A model generated the notes under the pieces. It did no database searches. It worked only from the letters and a program-made list of their open reading frames with translations, and was not told the DNA's origin. Source: Branchiostoma floridae (lineage: Eukaryota; Chordata; Leptocardii; Amphioxiformes; Branchiostomatidae). From it: a DNA stretch of 60,000 nt. The stretch is taken from positions 28,516,218 through 28,576,217 of the forward strand of contig NC_049980.1 of the NCBI RefSeq assembly GCF_000003815.2, given 5' to 3'. The number at the start of each line of letters is the position of its first letter. Position 1 is the stretch's first letter. Both the position numbers and the translations under genes were made by a program. Positions 57,401-60,000 of this stretch are shown one piece after another.

Positions 57401-60000
57401 TAACAGTTCAGCACTAACATGTAGATTAGGACATGTGTTCTGGTATAGGAGGTGCACTGGTGTAGCTTTCACACTGACTAGTCATCAGGCCATACCAATA
57501 TACATGGAGTAGACCAATCTCTTTCTAGTCACACAAAAATTAAATTGTTTTAAATTCTTGGTGAACTGCTTAATATGTTGACAGATAGCTGGAATCAGTG
57601 TTAAAGAGAAGCTGACCACTTCAACCGTTAACCTCCATTTAAGTTTTAACATTTATCCACTTGCCAAATGGTTACATATCTGCCACAATAAAAAACAGTG
57701 TTTTTGAGAGATCTCAGGTATGCACTGTTATGATACATGTACAATGTACATGTATGCACATGTGTATTATACAAGGGGATGTTCCATTAGAAATCTTTTG
57801 GTTAAATGCACTTTTTCAGATGCTCAGAATATACAACTTTGCCTTACACAGATCAGCAGGTTTGGCCATGATATACTTAATATGGAATTTTGTGTAAATG
57901 TGCTAAACTGTTTCACCTTGTAGGCCTTTGTGCTGTACCTGGAGTGTCTGGAGGATAAGGACCCGAGCATCAGGAGTGCCGGCTGTGCTGCACTGGGCTG
58001 TATTAAGGTAACATTCTGTGCTTATACTTACCTGCACCAAAATGTAAAATGTCCTAGAAATTTTACATAAAATCAAGGACCTGAGGCAACCATGTAAAAG
58101 ATTACAGCTAGAAAAAGTGGGCAAATAGACTGCAAATGATACATGGAACAGTCTCCCAATTAAAGTAACAATTGTTTACAATGTAATTCAAAAAACTTTA
58201 TCAAAATTAAGACTTTTACCAAATATCTCAATAATATTTATTGTCTTAACAATGTACTAAATCAATGAATAAGAAAAACCATTAGCCAAGTTCAACTCCA
58301 GTTTAAGAAATAAACATAACACAGATAATGTCTGTCTTTTCAGGCCAGAGAAAGCATGGACAGCCTGCTGTACTTATGTCAGTCTGATGTGGACGATGTG
58401 AAGAGAGCTGCTAGAGATGCACTCCTGGCACTGGGTAAGTCCAAAATTGGTCCAGTTTCAGTAAATCTAACATCTTCAAGCTGCTTCAGTTATTCCACAG
58501 ACTCATGCAGTAGGTTCCAACAGCATTCAACAGTCTGCTAGATACATGTATGGCAGCTTGTTATACTTTTCAGTATACATGAATAGCTTTAACTGTAATG
58601 AGAGATTTAGTTTTCATGTATAATAGGTTTGACTCTCTGTTCAAGTGGTGTAGTGAGTAAAAGTAACCAGGTACATAAGACAACTGTTTAGCAACTGAAA
58701 TTGACTTTGTTTGACCCTTGATTTCATAATTGAAATATGATGCATTCTTTATCAACATGTCCCTTGTTTGGTTGCTACATTTGTAGCTGTTACAGCCTCT
58801 AGTAGTAAGTAATAGAGTATTAGAGCTGTTTTTAGTACGGGAGAGCATGTTCTTAACTTTCTCACTGACATTTTTGGTACTTTTATCTAGTCAGGTCCTT
58901 TTGCCGTTGACCAATGGTTTGGTTTTCAATATGCGGTTTCCCCATCCATGGTTTCTCACCAGTGATCTCTCTATGGCATATGACGAGTCTCGTTTCTTTC
59001 TCATGCTGATCCCTGAAACAGCTGCCTGAACTCACTCTCCATTCTTCCTTTCCTTCATGCCATAGCCTATAGCAGCTCACTGGGAGACTTAACAAAGATT
59101 GGTGAGTGCTTAGGTGGCTGCCAGGCGTATTTGTGTAGACCAAGTAGAGCTGCAGACCATCATACTACCCCACACTAACAGCAGCACAGAGTCAGTCACA
59201 TCTGAGCAATAGAGGACTGACAATTTTTTTATTGATTTTATGGATACATAATTTGTACTCATGCTGAAAAGTGTCAAACCTTTCATTAGTTGTGTAGCAA
59301 AACAAGATCATGGTAAAATAATCTGCCACAAATCTGACGAAAAAGTAGCTGTAGATGTACATGCATGTACTAAATAACTGTTGCAACAGCTTCAGAATAA
59401 CAGTAATTATTCACAGAATATACATACAGGTATGTCTTTATTGACGTTTGACTGATGAAATATCTGCATGTTGTTAAGATTTTTCACACTTTGGTCAAGG
59501 TCTTTTTGACCTGGAGGAGCAACAAAACAGATGAATGCATGCATCCACATGCACACATACACACATACATACACAAAACATGTACACTCTATTGACCATG
59601 GATCAAAAAGGCAAAATGTCACAGCCCACTTGCAGTGATTGCTACTTGTGTATCCATCTGTAGCTCCATGCTTTGTGCTCCACGCATTCCATGTCTGCAT
59701 TCCTTTGAGACCCAGCCCACATGTGTGTGCTTTTGGTTTCATCCCTTGCTTGTGTTGCAGGCTTTGTTGTTTGTGTGTCGTTATGTGGTCTTGTACATGT
59801 GCTTGAATGTGGCGTAGTCAGCAGTGCCGTATTCCTCAATGTTCCTCTGGGCCATTGTAAACACCTCTTGCACAACGATAGAACAGAAATTTGAATAGAA
59901 AATATCAAACCTTCTTTCTGCTGTGGAACCAGAAAAGCATCCTGATTAATTGATCAGAAATTGTACAGACTGTCCAAGAGGTGTGTACAAGAAGTGTACA
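33304..60000 (+). CDS. RIPOR/FAM65-family Rho-interacting cell polarisation regulator (3' end missing)
   Basis: Vertebrate RIPOR1-3 bind RhoA/RhoC and act in polarity, migration and hair-cell bundles. Firm coding exons in consistent phase: 33328-33463, 34369-34489, 36966-37056, 39493-39516, 39944-39997, 40238-40286, 40785-40897, 47056-47119, 47456-47625, 47992-48140, 48649-48796, 51311-51562, 52896-53020, 53440-53695, 54024-54156, 54688-54852, 55342-55509, 56463-56671, 57924-58007, 58344-58434. Optional ones: 50037-50099, 51144-51161, 59066-59101. About 900 residues are visible; vertebrate proteins have roughly 950-1220. Order: Ser-rich start, PL48 region with SPSHRRPKVPRPNRVNEIFT, coiled coil, GMAGFARLCPGD core, Ser/Pro-rich linker, then helical HEAT/ARM-like C-terminus (GCAALGCIKARESMDSLLYL). 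The single amphioxus gene may be orthologous to all three vertebrate paralogues, so no number is assigned. The last exon(s) lie past the window. Confidence 0.93.
33411..33630 (+). repeat. Duplicated 3' end of RIPOR exon 1 plus donor
   Basis: About 55 bases ending the exon, together with the donor (acacgagcagaatccc through cagcccaggtaca), recur 161 bases downstream at 33572-33629 with no visible mismatch up to the donor. The two are separated by an ACTC microsatellite. Using the second donor would shift the frame (161 is not a multiple of 3). Confidence 0.9.
33467..33925. repeat. (ACTC)n microsatellite
   Basis: Two long tracts of actc (33467-33571 and 33628-33900), with short aatc and acac variants and a terminal CT-rich tract, flank the duplicated exon fragment. 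The His-Ser-Leu-Thr open frames over it are repeat artefacts. Confidence 0.95.
34079..34112. repeat. (CAAA)n microsatellite
   Basis: A run of caaa/aaca units, accaaccaacaaacaaacaa and onward. Confidence 0.8.
34294..34345 (+). pseudogene. Degenerate copy of the RIPOR exon 2 acceptor and start
   Basis: The sequence gtagttgcaggtatgaacag and the following gaggacagaa repeat the acceptor and first codons of the exon at 34369, offset by 65 bases. After a 6-base insertion it keeps ...VFNF and then ends in TAG. It has an intact acceptor AG but no donor. Confidence 0.8.
34369..34489 (+). CDS. RIPOR exon 2: PL48 signature
   Basis: 121 bp. It encodes MNKRTETKIFNFKSPSHRRP, then KVPRPNRVNEIFTSLKRGL, the most conserved N-terminal stretch of the family. 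Phase 1 in, phase 2 out (ag/gtaaaa). Confidence 0.95.
34735..34870. repeat. Dispersed repeat, second copy
   Basis: The sequence gtggacaggtggtcactata, then gaattcttaattcctttgtc and ggaccccaaaaaagttgtca, matches the flanks of the element at 23397-24076. A weaker third relative lies at 35690-35780 (acaagtggtgagcatagaca). Confidence 0.65.
36966..37056 (+). CDS. RIPOR exon 3: helical segment
   Basis: 91 bp encoding SDLIESQRTELADLKAHKGD, then TDTLTRNNSCT; phase 2 in, 0 out. The 2.5 kb intron before it (34490-36965) shows only the dispersed repeats noted. Confidence 0.93.
38401..38625. repeat. CA-rich and CATGTA-rich simple sequence
   Basis: (CA)n tracts at 38490-38512 and 38603-38622 are embedded in acatgtacatg-type alternating sequence. 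The open frames here are repeat artefacts. Confidence 0.85.
39493..39516 (+). CDS. RIPOR exon 4: 24 bp microexon GFFYDLDK
   Basis: Flanked by ctgaaccag and gtttgt, phase 0 to 0. Vertebrate RIPORs have a matching ...YDLEKQ / FTDLDKQ segment exactly here, directly before the next helix. Confidence 0.88.
39944..39997 (+). CDS. RIPOR exon 5: coiled-coil helix
   Basis: 18 codons, QTKATERYIRRLEYHHTK, phase 0 to 0; acceptor ttgcactttcaag, donor aag/gtaagg. Matches the RRLEFH segment of vertebrate RIPORs. Confidence 0.92.
40238..40286 (+). CDS. RIPOR exon 6: coiled-coil helix
   Basis: 49 bp encoding VEELAEAYNLHQRLRE, equivalent to KVDELYEAYC..RLRDGA in vertebrates; leaves phase 1. Confidence 0.92.
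40785..40897 (+). CDS. RIPOR exon 7
   Basis: 113 bp encoding ARNMVNAYNRSRHSQSFSRH, then SQESLSEVKSGFKECSQ; phase 1 in, 0 out. The Ser/Arg-rich insert lies where vertebrate RIPORs carry a variable Ser-rich loop. Confidence 0.92.
40898..44724. other. RIPOR intron 7, first part
   Basis: Non-coding. It contains a CpG-rich patch at 43865-44085 with a doubled cgctctcgccagtcc, probably repeat-derived. Nothing else supportable. Confidence 0.4.
44725..44898 (+). repeat. 5' LTR with CRE, E-box and AATAAA
   Basis: Contains two TGACGTCA CRE sites (in gatgacgtcacta and gagtgacgtcagt), a CACGTG E-box, and AATAAA within gtgtgaataaagctcc. That is a plausible compact promoter and poly(A) unit. The ends are cgcca and tggcg, an inverted pair rather than the usual TG/CA. 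Confidence 0.8.
45107..45270. repeat. Internal tandem repeat of the LTR element
   Basis: Three copies, plus a degenerate fourth, of agcttcgctgtagaccc followed by acagaggtttcaatagaagt. Spacings are about 46 and 53 bases. The first copy supplies the stop of the small internal frame. Confidence 0.8.
46028..46201 (+). repeat. 3' LTR
   Basis: Identical by eye to 44725-44898. It is preceded by a purine-rich tract of about 30 bases and followed directly by host intron sequence that leads into a 150 bp tandem repeat. Confidence 0.8.
46325..46925. repeat. About 150 bp tandem repeat, four diverged copies
   Basis: The anchor gtcaagttca/gtcaaggtca falls at 46341, 46486, 46637 and 46790 (spacings 145, 151, 153). 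Each is followed by aggcccaaaatca, a C/A-rich stretch, catgtaccaaaaatc and cgttccggagatacagcgc. Overlapping open frames of about 100 codons come from the repeat. Confidence 0.8.
47056..47119 (+). CDS. RIPOR exon 8
   Basis: 64 bp encoding MMCIIEGELEQMLGSFQMRI, then K; vertebrate counterpart MCLLETELESQLGEF. Phase 0 in, 1 out; acceptor cccctccag. Confidence 0.93.
47456..47625 (+). CDS. RIPOR exon 9: conserved core
   Basis: 170 bp encoding GMAGFARLCPGDVYDVLVRY, then GPQKWRLRGRVERDLTQVWD and EVVFQPLIADMLNFK. Very close to the vertebrate GLAGFARLC..GDQYEI and QRWKLRG segments. Confidence 0.97.
47992..48140 (+). CDS. RIPOR exon 10: C2-like core
   Basis: 149 bp encoding VSEVKTLGRSVVIGNMTCET, then KGLYNPVPQVLTINVNDPGT and LKLQLIVKWS; matches VTELK...VGNVSCETKDL in vertebrates. 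Leaves phase 2. Confidence 0.97.
48649..48796 (+). CDS. RIPOR exon 11: end of core and Ser-rich linker
   Basis: 148 bp encoding PCEREDWF-like PCERETEDWFGSLTKKE, then a linker rich in Ser (SVLTSSSSSGGSFNSPDSSM). Phase 2 in, 0 out. Confidence 0.9.
50037..50099 (+). CDS. RIPOR candidate cassette exon, 63 bp
   Basis: 21 codons, SASYPRRLRPLFEPPAKVAT plus K, between a good acceptor (cttcctcctttgttag) and donor (aag/gttagt). It is phase 0 to 0, so it can be skipped without frame change. Supported by splice signals and phase only. Confidence 0.5.
50379..50446. repeat. Foldback element, TAACCAAGGAGGTTA family
   Basis: The left arm cactaaccaaggaggttaaa and the right arm tttttttaacctccttgcac are inverted around taaaggcctgtg. 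Similar ends occur near 7080 and 12090. Confidence 0.6.
51144..51161 (+). CDS. RIPOR candidate 18 bp microexon YRLGTL
   Basis: Six codons between tactccatactag and gtaagt, phase 0 to 0. Only the splice signals and phase support it; the strong donor makes it worth noting. Confidence 0.4.
51311..51562 (+). CDS. RIPOR exon: linker and helical segment
   Basis: 84 codons. It begins SYFTQDTAPQEPMLEEMDTS, has a Pro-rich middle, and ends in the helices LEHALHCLSIALEDYRGQYH and ELEEELIQLQQRLKK, which resemble the central coiled part of RIPORs. Phase 0 to 0. Confidence 0.9.
51575..52795. repeat. 43 bp minisatellite, about 24 units
   Basis: The unit, ccctggtgctgaatgacatt plus cacactgacactaccatccctgt, repeats from just after the donor at 51563 nearly to the next exon. 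It is interrupted by non-repeat sequence at about 51785-51960. Neighbouring clean units start 43 bases apart (for example 52101 and 52144). It contains no splice junction copies. Confidence 0.93.
52896..53020 (+). CDS. RIPOR exon: Ser-rich linker
   Basis: 125 bp encoding TNVSRRSSGSSISLSVESAL, then ESFNFLNFVGEESDLDSEPD; leaves phase 2. The acidic ESDLDS stretch could be a phosphorylation-rich segment. Confidence 0.9.
53440..53695 (+). CDS. RIPOR exon: Pro-rich linker into C-terminal domain
   Basis: 256 bp. It contains WPPPPPTEPPPPPPTTNG, a possible SH3/EVH1 or profilin ligand, then a linker, then EAVDVALVHHLQYCQHLLG, which opens the helical C-terminal domain. Phase 2 in, 0 out. Confidence 0.9.
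53960..54001 (+). pseudogene. Duplicate acceptor and start of the exon at 54024
   Basis: After its own acceptor (atgttacag) come the same 13 codons, NLGSFGPLRCREM, then TAA where the real exon has TAC. All four differences before the stop are synonymous. The offset is 64 bases. Using this acceptor would truncate the protein. Confidence 0.85.
54024..54156 (+). CDS. RIPOR exon: C-terminal domain
   Basis: 133 bp encoding NLGSFGPLRCREMYSLDKLK, then QAAILWQLRVLVEEDRQQCG; acceptor gtgttgttacag, leaves phase 1. Confidence 0.93.
54688..54852 (+). CDS. RIPOR exon: C-terminal domain
   Basis: 165 bp encoding CPSLKDQPRLVDFWNCCCQG, then QETVLYTTMDKLHQQLEVDN and RRLRIQYTDVSDK; phase 1 in, 1 out. The donor aagg/gtaagc is duplicated downstream. 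Confidence 0.93.
54841..55068 (+). repeat. Threefold duplication of exon end plus donor
   Basis: Copy 1 is the real junction (gacaagg/gtaagcatttagaa). Copy 2 at 54897-54947 repeats it (aacaaag/gtaagcatttagaa) with the donor 57 bases on. Copy 3 at 54999-55068 repeats the last 65 exon bases and a donor (agtaagg/gtaagt) in diverged form. The frame stays open from the exon through copy 2, so its donor would insert 19 codons. Confidence 0.85.
55342..55509 (+). CDS. RIPOR exon: C-terminal domain
   Basis: 168 bp encoding LPELIRRMTDDYDPREEGLL, then TEDQPHVFSIYQFAAYVTSA and GSHVDLLAIE; phase 1 to 1. Confidence 0.94.
56463..56671 (+). CDS. RIPOR exon: HEAT/ARM-like helices
   Basis: 209 bp encoding TTIHTLKSSNHEQAIKAVKK, LPSKAVLHTLGGLMLDSNPK and TSAASSCISTICTKSG; helix pairs typical of the family's C-terminal repeats. 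Phase 1 in, 0 out. Confidence 0.94.
56672..57923. other. RIPOR intron, nothing recognised
   Basis: AT-rich, without exon or repeat ends that I can support. Confidence 0.4.
57924..58007 (+). CDS. RIPOR exon: HEAT/ARM-like repeat
   Basis: 28 codons, AFVLYLECLEDKDPSIRSAG then CAALGCIK, a classic HEAT-type helix-turn-helix. Phase 0 to 0. Confidence 0.95.
58344..58434 (+). CDS. RIPOR exon: HEAT/ARM-like repeat
   Basis: 91 bp encoding ARESMDSLLYLCQSDVDDVK, then RAARDALLAL; leaves phase 1. Vertebrate proteins continue with GEEG-type sequence, expected past the window. Confidence 0.94.
59066..59101 (+). CDS. RIPOR candidate cassette exon, 36 bp
   Basis: After catgccatag comes AYSSSLGDLTKI with a gtgagt donor. 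It enters and leaves phase 1, so inclusion would add 12 residues. No homologous segment recalled in vertebrates; could be a false exon. Confidence 0.35.
59102..60000. other. RIPOR intron continuing out of window
   Basis: Simple cacatacaca sequence at about 59545-59585. No exon in phase 1 with family resemblance seen. Confidence 0.4.

Overview
This is a eukaryotic genomic window, most likely from an invertebrate chordate of the amphioxus type (Branchiostoma). The inference rests on: intron-rich genes with short exons and GT-AG splice sites; chordate-like threonyl-tRNA synthetase and RIPOR proteins; AT-rich introns full of small foldback elements; many ACATGTACATGTA-type stretches; and repeated duplication of exon-intron boundaries, which I recall (unverified) as described for amphioxus minisatellites. 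The species call is inference; the gene calls come from reading exon by exon with matching splice phases.

Layout. (1) 1-12273, plus strand: cytoplasmic threonyl-tRNA synthetase (TARS1-like), 16 coding exons visible from 948, first exon(s) missing upstream. The last coding exon exists twice (10634-10791 and 11357-11514). Both copies encode 53 codons to a stop, and they differ mainly at synonymous positions, so they look like genuine alternative terminal exons. (2) 12274-33303: about 21 kb with no convincing coding exon. It holds a CpG-richer stretch with CRE-like sites near 13000-14090 (candidate promoter), a 1.5 kb element with 25 bp perfect inverted ends (15511-17031), a GGGTA microsatellite, a 680 bp foldback transposon (23397-24076) nested in an older dispersed repeat, a GC-rich element (24898-25973) and a GTGCACCC-rich repeat (32522-32790). 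(3) 33304-60000, plus strand: a RIPOR/FAM65-family gene (Rho-interacting cell polarisation regulator). About 20 firm coding exons and three optional-looking ones run from the ATG at 33328 to beyond the window end. Its introns carry a short LTR retrotransposon with two identical-looking 174 bp LTRs (44725-46201), a 150 bp tandem repeat, and a 1.2 kb minisatellite of 43 bp units.

The two genes are not functionally linked: one charges tRNA-Thr in the cytosol, the other is a Rho effector/inhibitor adaptor in cell polarity. They share an architectural oddity. At least seven places carry a local duplication across a splice junction (acceptor plus start of exon, end of exon plus donor, or a whole exon): 4775-5025, 5073-5270, 10634/11357, 33411/33572, 34294/34359, 53951/54015 and 54841-55068. 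Some copies are decayed (stop codons), one gives an in-frame 19-codon exon extension, and one has been kept as an alternative terminal exon. This is the main result of the window.

I found no rRNA, tRNA, CRISPR array or complete transposase or reverse transcriptase gene.
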